Shown here: positions 10,636-20,400 of the stretch, one piece after another
Layout: the number at the start of each line of letters is the position of its first letter
Numbering within the stretch: the stretch's first letter is position 1
Source of the DNA: Parasphingorhabdus sp.
Lineage (GTDB): Bacteria; Pseudomonadota; Alphaproteobacteria; Sphingomonadales; Sphingomonadaceae
Direction of reading: 5' to 3'
Assembly: GCA_030373505.1 (NCBI GenBank)
Contig: JAUCYS010000004.1
Coordinates: forward strand, 62,001-126,000
DNA: 64,000 nucleotides
Notes under the pieces: generated by a model
What the model saw: the letters and a program-made list of their open reading frames with translations, nothing else
Told to the model about the DNA's origin: nothing
Databases searched by the model: none
Position numbers and translations under genes: made by a program

Positions 10636-12672
10636 ATGTCGGTCGTTACTACGGAAAAGCAAGACAATGTTCTGGTCATCATTGCAGACAATCCTCCGGT
10701 CAATGCGCTGGGGGCCGCCGTTCGCCAAGGACTGGTAGACGGGATTGATCAGGCCCTTTCGGATGATGACATCGAGGCGGTGGTCATCCGCTGCGATGGA
10801 CGGACATTTTTTGCCGGGGCGGACATCACGGAATTTGGCAAGCCGATGAAAGGGCCCAGCCTCGCCGATGCGCTTGATCAGCTTGAGGCGAGCAACAAGC
10901 CGGTGGTAGCGGCGATCCACGGGACGGCTCTGGGCGGCGGCTGCGAGGTCGCTCTCGCCTGCCACTACCGGGTTGCGGTGCCGTCGGCGAAAATCGGCCT
11001 GCCCGAGGTCAAGCTGGGCCTGATCCCCGGCGCCGCAGGGACCCAGCGCCTGCCACGCGTGGTGGGCGCGGAAGCGGCCTTGCCGATGGTGGTGACCGGT
11101 AACCCGATTTCGGCGACAAAAGCGCATGCCATCGGGCTGGTCGACAAGATTGTCGGAGAAGACAGTCTGGCCGACGACGCCATTGCCTTTGCCCGCGAGC
11201 AGATTGGCAAGCCAGTGCGGCGCTCTTCGGAAGGCACGGCCAACCGGGATGGCGTTGAGAATCCTGCGATATTCGACGAATTCCGCCAGAAAAATGCCCG
11301 CAAGCTGCGTGGCTTCGAGGCGCCGGAAGCGGCCATCCAGGCCGTTAAAGCGGCTGGCGAACTGTCCTATGCCGAGGGCGTGAAAAAGGAACGCGAGCTG
11401 TTCACCAGGTTGATGACCGGCACCCAGTCGGCGGCCATGCGCCACTATTTCTTCGCCGAACGGGCTGCCAACAAGATCGACGGTATCGATCCGAAGATAG
11501 ACCTTATCCCGATCAACAGGGTCGGCATATTGGGTGCCGGGACGATGGGTGGCGGAATCGCGATGAACTTCCTGTCAGCCGGTATTCCGGTGACGATCGT
11601 CGAACTGAAGGAGGACGCGCTGGACCGCGGCGTCGGCGTGATCCGCAAAAATTACGAGAACACCGCCAAGCGCGGCCGGATGACCGAACAGCAGGTCGAG
11701 GATGCGATGGGCATATTGACCCCCAGCCTGTCCTATGACGATCTCGCCGATTGCGATCTGGTGATCGAGGCGGTGTTCGAGAATATGGATGTCAAAAAGC
11801 AAGTCTTCAGCAAGCTGGACGCCATTGTCAAACAGGGGGCGATCCTCGCCAGCAACACCAGCTATCTGAATATCGACGAGATCGCCGCGGTGACAAAGCG
11901 CCCCGAATATGTTCTCGGCCTGCATTTTTTCTCGCCGGCCAATGTGATGAAATTGCTGGAAATCGTGCGCGGCGAAAAGACCGCTGACGATGTGCTGATG
12001 ACCGCGATGAAATTGTCAAAAAAGATCGGCAAGGTCGCGGCTGTGTCGGGTGTCTGCCCCGGCTTTATCGGCAACCGGATGCTGAGCCCGCGCCAGGAAC
12101 AGGCCAACCAGATGATCATGGAAGGCGCCAATTACTGGGAAGTGGACGATGTGCTTCTGGAATTCGGCTTTCCGATGGGGCCATTCCAGATGTCCGACCT
12201 GGCCGGTGTCGATATCGGCTGGCATCGCGACCCGGAGCGGATCGAAACGCTGCGCGACGCGCTATGTGCCGCCGGGCGCTGGGGCCAGAAAGTCGGCAAG
12301 GGATTTTATGACTATGACGAGGCACGCAACCGGACGCCGTCGGACGAAGTCAAACAGATCATCGCCGAATTTGCCGCCAAGGCGGGCAATGAACAGCGCG
12401 TAATTTCCAAGGAGGAAATCCGCGAGCGATTGCTCTATCCGATGGTCAACGAGGGGGCCAAAATCCTCGAGGAGGGCATGGCGCAGCGGGCAAGCGACAT
12501 CGATGTCGTCTGGATCAACGGCTATGGCTGGCCGCTCTACACCGGCGGCCCGATGTTCTGGGCCGATACGATGGGGCTCGATACCGTGGTTGCCGGACTG
12601 GAACAGCACGGGCTGCCGGTAACCGAACTGCTGCGGGACAAGGCCAGCAAGGGAGAAAAATTCAACGGCTAG
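10636..12672 (+). CDS. FadB-like multifunctional enzyme: enoyl-CoA hydratase / 3-hydroxyacyl-CoA dehydrogenase
   Basis: 678 aa from the ATG at 10636, preceded by GCAGGAGA at ideal spacing; the frame extends 17 codons further up but lacks a ribosome site there. The N-terminal crotonase domain (about residues 5-190) has the oxyanion segment [10 protein letters not shown] and [10 protein letters not shown]. The dehydrogenase domain begins near 295 with the NAD fingerprint [11 protein letters not shown], followed by two C-terminal 3HCDH helical domains. It hydrates trans-2-enoyl-CoA and oxidises the L-3-hydroxyacyl-CoA in beta-oxidation. A thiolase that could complete the cycle is 7 kb away (19058-20230, minus strand), not in an operon with it. 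Confidence 0.93.
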   Translation: MSVVTTEKQDNVLVIIADNPPVNALGAAVRQGLVDGIDQALSDDDIEAVVIRCDGRTFFAGADITEFGKPMKGPSLADALDQLEASNKPVVAAIHGTALGGGCEVALACHYRVAVPSAKIGLPEVKLGLIPGAAGTQRLPRVVGAEAALPMVVTGNPISATKAHAIGLVDKIVGEDSLADDAIAFAREQIGKPVRRSSEGTANRDGVENPAIFDEFRQKNARKLRGFEAPEAAIQAVKAAGELSYAEGVKKERELFTRLMTGTQSAAMRHYFFAERAANKIDGIDPKIDLIPINRVGILGAGTMGGGIAMNFLSAGIPVTIVELKEDALDRGVGVIRKNYENTAKRGRMTEQQVEDAMGILTPSLSYDDLADCDLVIEAVFENMDVKKQVFSKLDAIVKQGAILASNTSYLNIDEIAAVTKRPEYVLGLHFFSPANVMKLLEIVRGEKTADDVLMTAMKLSKKIGKVAAVSGVCPGFIGNRMLSPRQEQANQMIMEGANYWEVDDVLLEFGFPMGPFQMSDLAGVDIGWHRDPERIETLRDALCAAGRWGQKVGKGFYDYDEARNRTPSDEVKQIIAEFAAKAGNEQRVISKEEIRERLLYPMVNEGAKILEEGMAQRASDIDVVWINGYGWPLYTGGPMFWADTMGLDTVVAGLEQHGLPVTELLRDKASKGEKFNG

Positions 12673-12724
12673 AGCGGCTGTCAGATCGCAGTTTCGCACC
12701 AGGATTGTCTGCGCAACGCACAGT

Positions 12725-13693
12725 TTAAGGATTTTCCGGAGAGGCCTGGCGCGTGGCAGGGGAGATGGCGGCAGAGTCCTTCATCCGCTCGCGGAACAGG
12801 TCCTGCAGCAGGGCAAGAAAGGCGCGGACCGCGGGATTCGCGCGGCGGCTTTCCGGCCAGAGGGCGGTTATATTGTGCCGCTCGACCGCATAGCGGGCAA
12901 GGACCGGCACAAGTGTGCCGCTTGCAACATGGGGCGCCGCGATGAAACTCGCGGTCAGCCCGATGCCGCCACCGGCGACCAGAGCGGCGACCAGCGCATC
13001 GCTCGCATCCACAATGATCCCCGCTGTCGGCACGATTTCGATGGATCGTTCGCCGAGCCGGAACGGCCAGCGCGAAATCTGGCCACTGCTCTGATAGCGC
13101 AGCGCAACCGTCTCGTGCCCGGCCAATTCGTCCGGATGGTCAGGAACGCCCCGGCGTTCCAGATAGGCTGGCGATGCATAGCAGCAGAGCTGGTGCGGTG
13201 CGAGGCTGCGGGACAGCAGCCGCGAATCGGACAGATCGCCGATCCGCACCGCCACATCTATTCCCTGCTCGATGATGTCGACAAAATGGTCGCTCAAACG
13301 CAGGTCGACCGTCACCTGAGGATATTTCTGCCGGAATATCGCCAGAGCGGGCGCAAGCAGATGAATGCCGATCGGAAGCGGAGCGGCAATGCGCAGGCGG
13401 CCCGAAGGCTCCGAACGCGCGCTCTTCGCCGCCTGCTCGATCTCCTCCGCTTCGTGCAGCAGCCGCAGCGCCCGTTCGTGCAGATCCCGCCCTTCCGGCG
13501 TCAGCTTCAGCGAGCGGGTGGTGCGGGTGAACAACGGAACGCCCAGATTCTGTTCCAGCCGCTTGATACTTTTGCTGACAGCCGATGGCGAGACCGACAA
13601 CATCCGCGCCGCTGCAGTAAAGCTGCCGAGGGAACCGGCGCGGGCAAAGGCGATCAGGCCGGTCAGCCTTTCGAGACTGTTTTGTTCCGTCAT
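12725..13693 (-). CDS. LysR-family transcriptional regulator
   Basis: 322 aa. A winged helix-turn-helix occupies residues about 10-68 ([23 protein letters not shown]). An effector-binding LysR substrate domain follows from about 95 to 300, with the common [11 protein letters not shown] entry strand. It is divergently transcribed from the oxidoreductase at 13772-14800 with 78 bp between start codons, the classic layout in which a LysR protein controls its neighbour and itself. Effector unknown. The sequence resembles the large CrgA/DmlR-type group of proteobacterial LysR proteins. Confidence 0.92.
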   Translation of the reverse strand: MTEQNSLERLTGLIAFARAGSLGSFTAAARMLSVSPSAVSKSIKRLEQNLGVPLFTRTTRSLKLTPEGRDLHERALRLLHEAEEIEQAAKSARSEPSGRLRIAAPLPIGIHLLAPALAIFRQKYPQVTVDLRLSDHFVDIIEQGIDVAVRIGDLSDSRLLSRSLAPHQLCCYASPAYLERRGVPDHPDELAGHETVALRYQSSGQISRWPFRLGERSIEIVPTAGIIVDASDALVAALVAGGGIGLTASFIAAPHVASGTLVPVLARYAVERHNITALWPESRRANPAVRAFLALLQDLFRERMKDSAAISPATRQASPENP

Positions 13694-13771
13694 GGCATTA
13701 CTATAAGAACTTTACGCACCATTATCAATCTGAAGGCAACTCCATATATCCCCGGTGAAGCATATTAACCG

Positions 13772-14800
13772 ATGGAGACCATGATGACCGAGATGATGAA
13801 GGCGATACGCCAGCACGAGCTGGGCGGGCCGGATGTCCTTGTTTACGAAGACGCACCGAGGCCGGAGCCGAAAGCCGGTGAGGTGCTTGTTCGCGTGCAG
13901 GCGGTGGGAATCAACCCGCCCGACTGGTATCTTCGCGAGGGATACAAGAGCCTTCCCCCCGAATGGCAGCCGCCGGTCCGTTTTCCGCTGATCCTGGGAA
14001 CCGATATTTCGGGCACGGTGGCGGCGGTCGCCGATGATGCGGAGCGTTTCTCGGTCGGCGACGAGGTCTATGCGATGGTCCGCTTTCCCTCCGGTCTTGC
14101 CGGAGACAGCCGGGCCTATGCCCAGTTTGTCAGCGTGCCGGTGTCGGAACTGGCGCTCAAGCCAGCGGGAATTGACCATGAGCGCGCGGCCGCCGCGCCG
14201 ATGTCGCTGCTGACCGCGTGGCAGTTCCTGATCGCGCTCGGCCACGATGAGCAAAACCCGCTGCAGCCGCAGCAGCATGAACCGGTGCCGCTGGCAGGCA
14301 AGACCGTTCTGGTGAACGGAGCCGCGGGCGGAGTCGGGCATTTTGCGGTGCAGCTGGCGAAATGGCAGGGCGCGCGCGTCATCGCCGTGGCCTCTGGCAG
14401 GCATGAAGCGCTGCTAAGCGAATTGGGCGTTGACCAGTTCATCGATTATGCGAAAACGGCGCCCGAAGATGTCGTGCGGGATGTCGATCTTGTGGTCGAT
14501 GCGGTGGGCGGCGAGAAGACCGGGCGCTTTCTCCAAACATTGAAGCGTGGCGGGGCGCTATTCCCGATCTATCCGCTGGGTTTTTCCGATACCGATGAAG
14601 CCGAAAGGCTTGGGGTAACCGTCTCGGCAACCCAGGTCCGTTCGAACGGAGCGCAACTGGCGGAAGCGGGTCGTCTGCTTGATGATGGCACGATCCGCGT
14701 CGTGATCGACAGCAGCTTCCCGCTCGCCGAGGCGCGCAAGGCGCACGAGCGTGCCGCACAGGGCCATATTCAGGGCAAGATCGTGCTCACTGTAAAATGA
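13772..14800 (+). CDS. NADP-dependent quinone oxidoreductase-like MDR-family protein
   Basis: 342 aa. GroES-like N-terminal domain (PKAGEVLVRVQAVGINPPDW) and a Rossmann cofactor domain with the A-A-G-G-V-G fingerprint (VNGAAGGVGHFAVQLAKW, about residues 183-200), as in zinc-independent quinone reductases. No structural zinc cysteine cluster is visible. The start is uncertain: several in-frame ATGs lie at 13772-13796, and GGAG at 13774-13777 best serves the ATG at 13784 (MTEMMKAIRQ). It is divergent from and probably regulated by the LysR gene. Likely a cytoplasmic NADPH-dependent reductase of quinones or reactive enones; substrate unknown. Confidence 0.88.
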   Translation: METMMTEMMKAIRQHELGGPDVLVYEDAPRPEPKAGEVLVRVQAVGINPPDWYLREGYKSLPPEWQPPVRFPLILGTDISGTVAAVADDAERFSVGDEVYAMVRFPSGLAGDSRAYAQFVSVPVSELALKPAGIDHERAAAAPMSLLTAWQFLIALGHDEQNPLQPQQHEPVPLAGKTVLVNGAAGGVGHFAVQLAKWQGARVIAVASGRHEALLSELGVDQFIDYAKTAPEDVVRDVDLVVDAVGGEKTGRFLQTLKRGGALFPIYPLGFSDTDEAERLGVTVSATQVRSNGAQLAEAGRLLDDGTIRVVIDSSFPLAEARKAHERAAQGHIQGKIVLTVK

Positions 14801-14818
14801 TCGCGCAGATGGGGGCAG

Positions 14819-15310
14819 TCAGACATCTTCGGTTGGGGTGATATTTGCAATGAGAGTGACAACCGTCTGATATAACAAGACCACGGTTCCCACCATGAGC
14901 GCGCTTATTCCGACCATGAACGCCAGCAACACCCTGTATAGCGTCGGATACCATTGCGGCGGCAGCTTGTCGAATTCCCCTACCGGCATGGTGAGCACCA
15001 GCAGCAATGCCACCGATCCGATCAGCGACAGCGTGCTTAAAAAGCTCACGCGGGCAATGCGTTTATAGATTGGCGCATCAAAATCTTCGTCCACCCGTTT
15101 GACGAGGCCCACCAGCGTCAACATCAGGGCCAGGATCGTGCCCGAGCCCCCGACCATCGCGCTGCCCAGATACAGGCCAGAACTCGACAAAGCGGTCACC
15201 AGCACCTGCGCTTCGGCCGATGAATAGATCGATCCTGTCAGTCCATAAGCGATCCCCCCGAATGCGAGGACGCCAAAGGCAGAAAGGGAAGCTTTTGTTT
15301 CTGGTGTCAT
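14819..15310 (-). CDS. Small integral membrane protein, unknown function
   Basis: 163 aa with four hydrophobic segments (about 9-27, 46-68, 90-108, 127-152), so probably a four-helix inner-membrane protein. The charged stretch KRVDEDFDAPIYKRIARV connects helices 2 and 3. I do not recognise the family. It converges with the oxidoreductase gene (18 bp apart) and has a 247 bp upstream gap. Confidence 0.65.
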   Translation of the reverse strand: MTPETKASLSAFGVLAFGGIAYGLTGSIYSSAEAQVLVTALSSSGLYLGSAMVGGSGTILALMLTLVGLVKRVDEDFDAPIYKRIARVSFLSTLSLIGSVALLLVLTMPVGEFDKLPPQWYPTLYRVLLAFMVGISALMVGTVVLLYQTVVTLIANITPTEDV

Positions 15311-15557
15311 AAGGCGCTAGAGCATGTGTGCCCTTCGCTGGTCCTGACAAATGTTAATGCCGGAGAAAATGATCGGCATTTCAAACGATCTGTTGCCAAC
15401 AGGCTGAGGAAAACCAGCATCTGGTTGCCTCAGTTCACCGGGTTAACATTTGTTACGAAACCCGCCGGGACAAATCTATAGAGTCAGCGCTGATCCGCTT
15501 GAAGGCCAACCGATATTGGCATTTTTGATCTGGACCGCCCTTTTAAAGGTCAGCGAT

Positions 15558-15782
15558 TTGACGCGTTATTTTTTTCATGTTGAACGACAAAAATCGGAAC
15601 CGGATAATTCGGGTTTTGAATATGCCAATCATGCCGAGGCAAAAAAAGCGGCGGTCCGCTATGCAGGCGAACTGCTGCAATATAATCCGGACTTGTTTCA
15701 GAAAACCGGCAGCTTAAAATTGAAGCTGATGGACAGCAACGATCATCAAGTGCTCGAGATCAAAATATCTGCGATACACTAG
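15558..15782 (+). CDS. DUF6894-type small protein (TTG start)
   Basis: 74 aa if started at TTG 15558, giving (M)TRYFFHVERQ; AAAGGT lies 7 bp upstream. The open frame begins at 15450, but its first 36 residues look like translated intergenic DNA, and family members begin with the x-R-Y-F-F-x-V motif. The family shows this N-terminal strand, a D/E-G-x-E/F segment, and the A-x-x-E-A helix (NHAEAKKAAVRYAGELL). Function unknown; such proteins are abundant in rhizobia and sphingomonads. Confidence 0.75.
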   Translation: MTRYFFHVERQKSEPDNSGFEYANHAEAKKAAVRYAGELLQYNPDLFQKTGSLKLKLMDSNDHQVLEIKISAIH

Positions 15783-15792
15783 ATTTCGGCCC

Positions 15793-16536
15793 TTATTTCA
15801 GCCTCAGCTCGCTGTCGACATGCAGGCGCCCTTCCCCATAAAGATAGGAGCCGTCAAACTGACACATATCCTTCAGAGCCTGTAAATCATGGATGTGCAG
15901 CATCGGCCGGGCCAAGGTCGCGATCTCCGCTTCCCGCAATTCCGCTGCGACGCGGTTGATATGAATGGGCGAGATACCGCATATATCCGCCAGATCCTGC
16001 TGGGTCAGCGGAACACGCAAAATATTATTCTCGACCAGCCCGACAAAGGCCATGCGCGTATGCAATTCGCAGATAAAATGCGCCAGACGCTCTTTCGCGG
16101 ACAATCTGCCCAAACGGAAAATCCATTCCCGATGCATCGCTGCATCAAGCAGCGTGCTGAACCACAATATCCGAGCCAGATGCGGTTCGTTGCGCATGAT
16201 GTCACTAAGCGCCTTGTGTGGGACATAGGCAATTTTCGCCTCGCCCAGAGCGCACACATCATGATCCAGTCGCTTCATGGCAAAACCGTGCAAATCGACA
16301 AAATCACCGGGGACATGAACGCAAACAATCTGCCGGTCCCCGTCAATCCCGTCAATATAGCGAAGCATGTAACCCTCAACCAGATAAGTGCTCCGCTCAG
16401 CCAGTTCGCCCTTGCGGATCAGAACCTCTCTGGCCGGCAGAATGACACAGCGGCCGACGGCATCTTCCAGCACCTGCTTTTCAGCTTCGCTCAATGCCTG
16501 ACGCAGGCGCCCTTCCAGAAATAGCTCAGTGATCAT
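15793..16536 (-). CDS. Crp/Fnr-family transcriptional regulator
   Basis: 247 aa. A cyclic-nucleotide-binding-type beta-roll covers residues about 20-130 (VEGYMLRYIDGIDGDRQIVCVHVPGDFVDLHG), then a dimerisation helix and a winged helix near 175-225 (PLTQQDLADICGISPIHINRVAAELR). Fnr iron-sulfur cysteines are absent, and the cAMP-contact Arg/Ser pattern of Crp is not evident, so the ligand is unknown. Related in style to the second Crp/Fnr gene at 22951-23700, which is coupled to a histidine kinase. Converges with the DUF6894 gene. Confidence 0.9.
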   Translation of the reverse strand: MITELFLEGRLRQALSEAEKQVLEDAVGRCVILPAREVLIRKGELAERSTYLVEGYMLRYIDGIDGDRQIVCVHVPGDFVDLHGFAMKRLDHDVCALGEAKIAYVPHKALSDIMRNEPHLARILWFSTLLDAAMHREWIFRLGRLSAKERLAHFICELHTRMAFVGLVENNILRVPLTQQDLADICGISPIHINRVAAELREAEIATLARPMLHIHDLQALKDMCQFDGSYLYGEGRLHVDSELRLK

Positions 16537-16781
16537 CTCAATTGCTTAGAGTGCATTGCCGAAAATGGCCAATCCATATGAGCAGGAAATCGAGGAAGAC
16601 GGCAAGTCAGATGGCCATTTTGAGGCCAGCACTGTCCTGACGGCTCTCCAGCCGCTTGCAGGGCGAAGATCAACCGTCCCGACTTCACCTCTTCCGGCAC
16701 GCTCCCGATTCTCTCCATTGCCTGACGTAATTCCCTGCCCGGAACTCTCACAATTTTGCGATTTGATAAATAGCAAGCGAC

Positions 16782-17057
16782 CTAGATCTTGGTCTCGGTT
16801 GCAACATCATCATCGCCACACAAATCTTCGAGCACTTTGTCTACCGCTTTCAACCTGTCCGCGAGAGAGCCTTCTTTGGACTGGGTCATCGGCTCTGTAT
16901 TTGACATGCCTTCCGATTCCGCGACCAACCGGCTGTCGAGATCATTCTTCCAGCGCCTGAGCATCTCGCACTTTTCCTCGTTGGTCAAATCAGGGGCGGC
17001 CGCCAGTTCCTGGGGGCTGTCATAAGACGATAGCGATGATTTGTCTTTCTTCGGCAT
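16782..17057 (-). CDS. Small conserved acidic protein, stress-associated family of unknown function
   Basis: 91 aa starting MPKKDKSS; GGAGA lies 7 bp upstream of the ATG at 17057. The frame continues further up but without a ribosome site. The middle shows the signature DSPQELAAAPDLTNEEKCEMLRRW, then E-x-E-G-M, shared by small alphaproteobacterial proteins often found near general-stress genes. Probably soluble. The biochemical role is unknown to me. It lies 17 bp downstream of the YqcI/GntA-like gene in the same direction, so the two are likely co-transcribed. Confidence 0.75.
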   Translation of the reverse strand: MPKKDKSSLSSYDSPQELAAAPDLTNEEKCEMLRRWKNDLDSRLVAESEGMSNTEPMTQSKEGSLADRLKAVDKVLEDLCGDDDVATETKI

Positions 17058-17073
17058 TTCATGTCTCCAATTG

Positions 17074-17778
17074 TTACTCAGATCTGTTCGTATCCCGGCC
17101 TGATGCAGCATCTTGCCACTGATGGGGCCTGAAAGTACATTGCCAATCCTCACCAACCGCACGTCCGCTATACTGACGCGCTTCCGAAACCGATCCATGA
17201 ACCGCCAGCATCGGATTGATCGACCCGGTCCAGTCCTTGTCTCGTTGCAGGATCTTGGCGCGCATATTTTCATATTTGCCCGCAGCGCGCAGACGTTCGA
17301 ACTGATCATGCAGATTGAACACGATCGCGTTTCGCGAAAATCGTCGCGCCTGTCTGCTTGCGCCGGGATGAAGGCCAACCGCAAAAAAAGCCTGGCCGCC
17401 GAAACTCAAGCTGAATTCGGGATGGCTGGGCTCGGCAGCGACACTGCCATCATATGCGAAGCCGTGGAATTCATCCTTGTCGTGCAGAGATTGCAGCCGG
17501 TCCCACAAGGCATGTTCGAACGCTTCTTCGGTCAGGACCTCTTCGGACTGGAAAATCACCACCAGACTTTGAAACATGGTTCGAAATTTTGTATATTCGC
17601 TCGCGAATTTCCCGAGCGCTTCGATGATTGTCAGGTCATCCCATGCAGACCGGATATCCCGCGCTATCACATATTCTATCTGATTTTTGCCCACAGCGCT
17701 TTTGGCACCCAGACAGGGATAATCCGGTTGCCCTATAAATTTTTCAAACGCGTCCGGAAGTTCTGTCGCCATGTTCAT
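17074..17778 (-). CDS. YqcI/YcgG-family (GntA-like) protein
   Basis: 234 aa. It carries the hallmarks of the YqcI/YcgG family: early YPCLGAKSA, central FSLSFGGQAFFAVGLHP, RRFSRNAIVFNLHDQFERLR, and C-terminal GSINPML...SEARQYSGR. The family includes GntA, reported as a heme-dependent N-hydroxylase of guanidine-type substrates in guanitoxin synthesis, so an N-oxygenase role is possible. No other toxin-pathway genes are visible here. Cytoplasmic. It is followed 17 bp later by the 91-aa stress-type protein. Confidence 0.85.
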   Translation of the reverse strand: MNMATELPDAFEKFIGQPDYPCLGAKSAVGKNQIEYVIARDIRSAWDDLTIIEALGKFASEYTKFRTMFQSLVVIFQSEEVLTEEAFEHALWDRLQSLHDKDEFHGFAYDGSVAAEPSHPEFSLSFGGQAFFAVGLHPGASRQARRFSRNAIVFNLHDQFERLRAAGKYENMRAKILQRDKDWTGSINPMLAVHGSVSEARQYSGRAVGEDWQCTFRPHQWQDAASGRDTNRSE

Positions 17779-18080
17779 TTATGATCAGCCTTTTTGGTTT
17801 CGCCAATCAGGAACCGCGAAGGCAAATATTCGATCTGCATAGTCCTGTCCCGATCTGCACTCGAGATTAGTTTTCCCCGGACAAATTTCCTTTCACAAAG
17901 AAATCACGGGAGCCCAACTGCTTCTCAGGTCAATATGTTCGTGTGGGACAGATTATGCCGAATGAGAGCTCGACAGGTCTTAACAATTATTAGTTCATGC
18001 GATGTTCTTTTGCCGGTCCCGGAATGGCCACTGCGCCGTTTGCGTAGCGCGCAGCATTGAAGCCGTTGTTGCTCCGAGAG
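17779..18080. other. Gene-free gap upstream of the GntA-like gene
   Basis: About 300 bp between two minus-strand genes. No open frame with support, RNA gene or clear hairpin was seen. It probably holds the promoter of the GntA-like gene and the end of the tesB transcript. Confidence 0.5.
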
Positions 18081-19010
18081 TCAGTCGCTCTTCGGCGCAA
18101 GGCGCATCATGCCTTCCTGCACCGCCGACGCTACCAGAATGCCGTCCTGCGTATAGAGCGAGCCGCGATTGAGACCCCGCGCATGGCCCGTCCAGTCGCT
18201 GTCCATCACATAGCAGATCCACTGATCGGCCCGGAAATCATCATGAAACCACATCGCATGATCGAGGCTGGTCGAGAATAGGCCCGGCGTCGCCCAGTGC
18301 AGTCCATGCGGGATCATCGATGTCGACAGCAGACCCATGTCGGACGCAAAGGCCAGAGTCGCCCGGTGGAGAAGCGGATCATCCGGTAGCGGGGCCACCG
18401 TCTTGAACCACTGATACTGGCGGGCCTTGGGATCCTTGCCTTCGGGTCGAACGCTGCGGACGTCAAAGGGCCGCGGCATGCTCATATGCTCTATCTGCTC
18501 GTCCGAGACCAGCGGATTGCGGGCGATCTGCTGCAACGCGCTCGGACATTGCTCGGGCGGCAGCACATCCGGCATCGAGATCTGGTGCGTCAGACCATCG
18601 GCAGGCTTCTGAAAGGAGGCGGTCAGGTTGAAGATGACCTTGTCATTCTGCCGCACCACCACCCTGCGATTGGAGATGCTGCGTCCGTCAAAGTCACGAT
18701 GCACGCGGAAATGCAGCGGCTTGGTTTCATCCCCGGCGCGCAGGAAATAGGAGTGGAGCGAATGGATTTTCTTCTCGTCCTCGACCGTCCGATCGGCCGC
18801 AATGATTGCCTGGGCGATCACCTGTCCGCCAAAAATCCGTTCGCGCGCGGTTGTCTCGAGCGCAGGAAATGTGAACTCGTCTGCCGCATCGGCCGTCAGA
18901 TCGAGAGTCCGGAGCAATCCGCCGATCAGCTTATCCGCAGGTACCGCAGCGCGTTGGGCCAAGGCGGCCGACAAGCGCCGTTCGACCTGTTCATCCGTTA
19001 ATTTATCCAA
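18081..19010 (-). CDS. tesB: Acyl-CoA thioesterase II (TesB)
   Basis: 309 aa, matching E. coli TesB (about 286 aa). It has a double hot-dog fold: the N-terminal half contains FGGQVIAQAI and HSLHSYFLRAGD; the C-terminal half contains ASDMGLLSTSM, SLDHAMWFH and ASAVQEGMMRL. Asp in ASDMG, Thr/Ser in the FSTSLDH segment and Gln in AVQEG correspond to the family's catalytic triad. It hydrolyses medium- and long-chain acyl-CoAs in the cytoplasm. It sits 47 bp downstream of the thiolase gene, same strand, suggesting a lipid-metabolism operon. Confidence 0.95.
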   Translation of the reverse strand: MDKLTDEQVERRLSAALAQRAAVPADKLIGGLLRTLDLTADAADEFTFPALETTARERIFGGQVIAQAIIAADRTVEDEKKIHSLHSYFLRAGDETKPLHFRVHRDFDGRSISNRRVVVRQNDKVIFNLTASFQKPADGLTHQISMPDVLPPEQCPSALQQIARNPLVSDEQIEHMSMPRPFDVRSVRPEGKDPKARQYQWFKTVAPLPDDPLLHRATLAFASDMGLLSTSMIPHGLHWATPGLFSTSLDHAMWFHDDFRADQWICYVMDSDWTGHARGLNRGSLYTQDGILVASAVQEGMMRLAPKSD

Positions 19011-19057
19011 GATTTGTCCGATTCTTCAATATGGCCGGGTGGCGGTTGTTGGCGTGT

Positions 19058-20230
19058 TCAGGAATAAATCTCGAACAGTCCGGCACCGCCCTGCCCGCCG
19101 CCGATGCACATCGTGACCACACCCCATTTGGCACCACGCCGGCGGCCTTCCTGCAACAGATGCCCGGCACAGCGCGCTCCGGTCATGCCGAACGGATGGC
19201 CGATGGCGATCGAGCCGCCGTTGACATTATATTTTTCCGGATCGATGCCGAGCCGGTCGCGGCTGTAGAGACACTGGCTGGCGAAGGCTTCGTTGAGTTC
19301 CCAGATATCGATATCGTCGACGGTCAGGCCCTGCCGTTCGAGCAGCTTGGGCACGGCAAAGACCGGACCGATGCCCATTTCGTCCGGCTCGCACCCGGCA
19401 ACCGCCCAGGACACGAAACGACCCAGCGGCTCCAGTCCGCGGCGGTCCGCCTCCTTCGCTTCCATCAGCAGAACGGCGGCAGCTCCGTCCGACAATTGGC
19501 TGGCATTGCCTGCGGTGATATATTTGTCTTCGCCCATCACCGGTGGCAATTTGGCAAGGCCCTCCAGGGTCGTGCCGGGACGGTTGCACTCGTCACGATC
19601 AACCGTGTAGTCGACAATGCTCTCTTCCTTGGTTTCCTTGTCGACCAGCTTCATCCTGGTCTGCATCGGGACGATTTCGTCGGCGAACAGACCGGCTTCC
19701 TGGGCGGCCGCCATCCGCTGCTGCGATTGCAGGGCATATTCATCCTGATATTCGCGGCTGATATTATAGCGTTCCGCGACAATGTCGGCGGTTTCGATCA
19801 TCGGCATGAAGATCGCCGGGGCAATCTTCAATATGGCCTCGTCGATCGTCCCTTCCGGTGCCCGGGGGCCCTGCATCGAGATGCTCTCCACCCCGCCCGC
19901 CACAACGCAATCGGCACCATCGCCGCGAATATGGTTGGCCGCCATGGCAATGGCCTGCATGCCGGAGGAGCAGAAGCGGTTGATCGTCGCCCCGGCCGTT
20001 GTCTTGGGCAGGCCAGCAAGAAGCGCCGCATTGCGTCCGATATTGGGCGCTCCGTGCGCGACATTGCCCATCAGGCAATCATCGACAAAACCGCCTTCCA
20101 CGCCTGCTTTGGCCACCGCATGTTTGACCGCATGCGCCGCCATCGTCATCGGCGGGGTGATGTTGAAGCCACCGCGGCCCGCCTTGGCGAGCCCGGTGCG
20201 GGCATAAGAAACAATGACAGCTTCGCGCAT
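19058..20230 (-). CDS. Acetyl-CoA C-acyltransferase (thiolase)
   Basis: 390 aa from the ATG at 20230 ([17 protein letters not shown]), preceded by GGAAGGA; the frame opens 30 codons earlier without a ribosome site. The nucleophilic Cys is C87 in [12 protein letters not shown]; the catalytic His is in [12 protein letters not shown]; the second Cys is in [11 protein letters not shown]. It cleaves 3-ketoacyl-CoA, or runs the reverse condensation, in beta-oxidation. Upstream of tesB and probably co-transcribed. Its likely partner is the FadB-like enzyme at 10636-12672. Biosynthetic acetoacetyl-CoA thiolase cannot be excluded by motif alone. Confidence 0.94.
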   Translation of the reverse strand: MREAVIVSYARTGLAKAGRGGFNITPPMTMAAHAVKHAVAKAGVEGGFVDDCLMGNVAHGAPNIGRNAALLAGLPKTTAGATINRFCSSGMQAIAMAANHIRGDGADCVVAGGVESISMQGPRAPEGTIDEAILKIAPAIFMPMIETADIVAERYNISREYQDEYALQSQQRMAAAQEAGLFADEIVPMQTRMKLVDKETKEESIVDYTVDRDECNRPGTTLEGLAKLPPVMGEDKYITAGNASQLSDGAAAVLLMEAKEADRRGLEPLGRFVSWAVAGCEPDEMGIGPVFAVPKLLERQGLTVDDIDIWELNEAFASQCLYSRDRLGIDPEKYNVNGGSIAIGHPFGMTGARCAGHLLQEGRRRGAKWGVVTMCIGGGQGGAGLFEIYS

Positions 20231-20400
20231 GATGATTTTCCTTCCGATTGCGTCCGACCTTTTTTGAGAGGAGTGGCCGGTTTTGCCGAGAGTTATAGGA
20301 GCCCGGGTCAAAATGTCCACTTCCCCGAGTCCTGTCCCGGAGCATATCCGATCCGGTCAATAGAGTCGCAAAATCGGCTGGCTTTGCTATGGGCCACGGC

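Noticed and set aside
16556..16960. 134-codon plus-strand frame
   Set aside because: No ribosome site, overlaps the minus-strand 91-aa gene, composition not protein-like.
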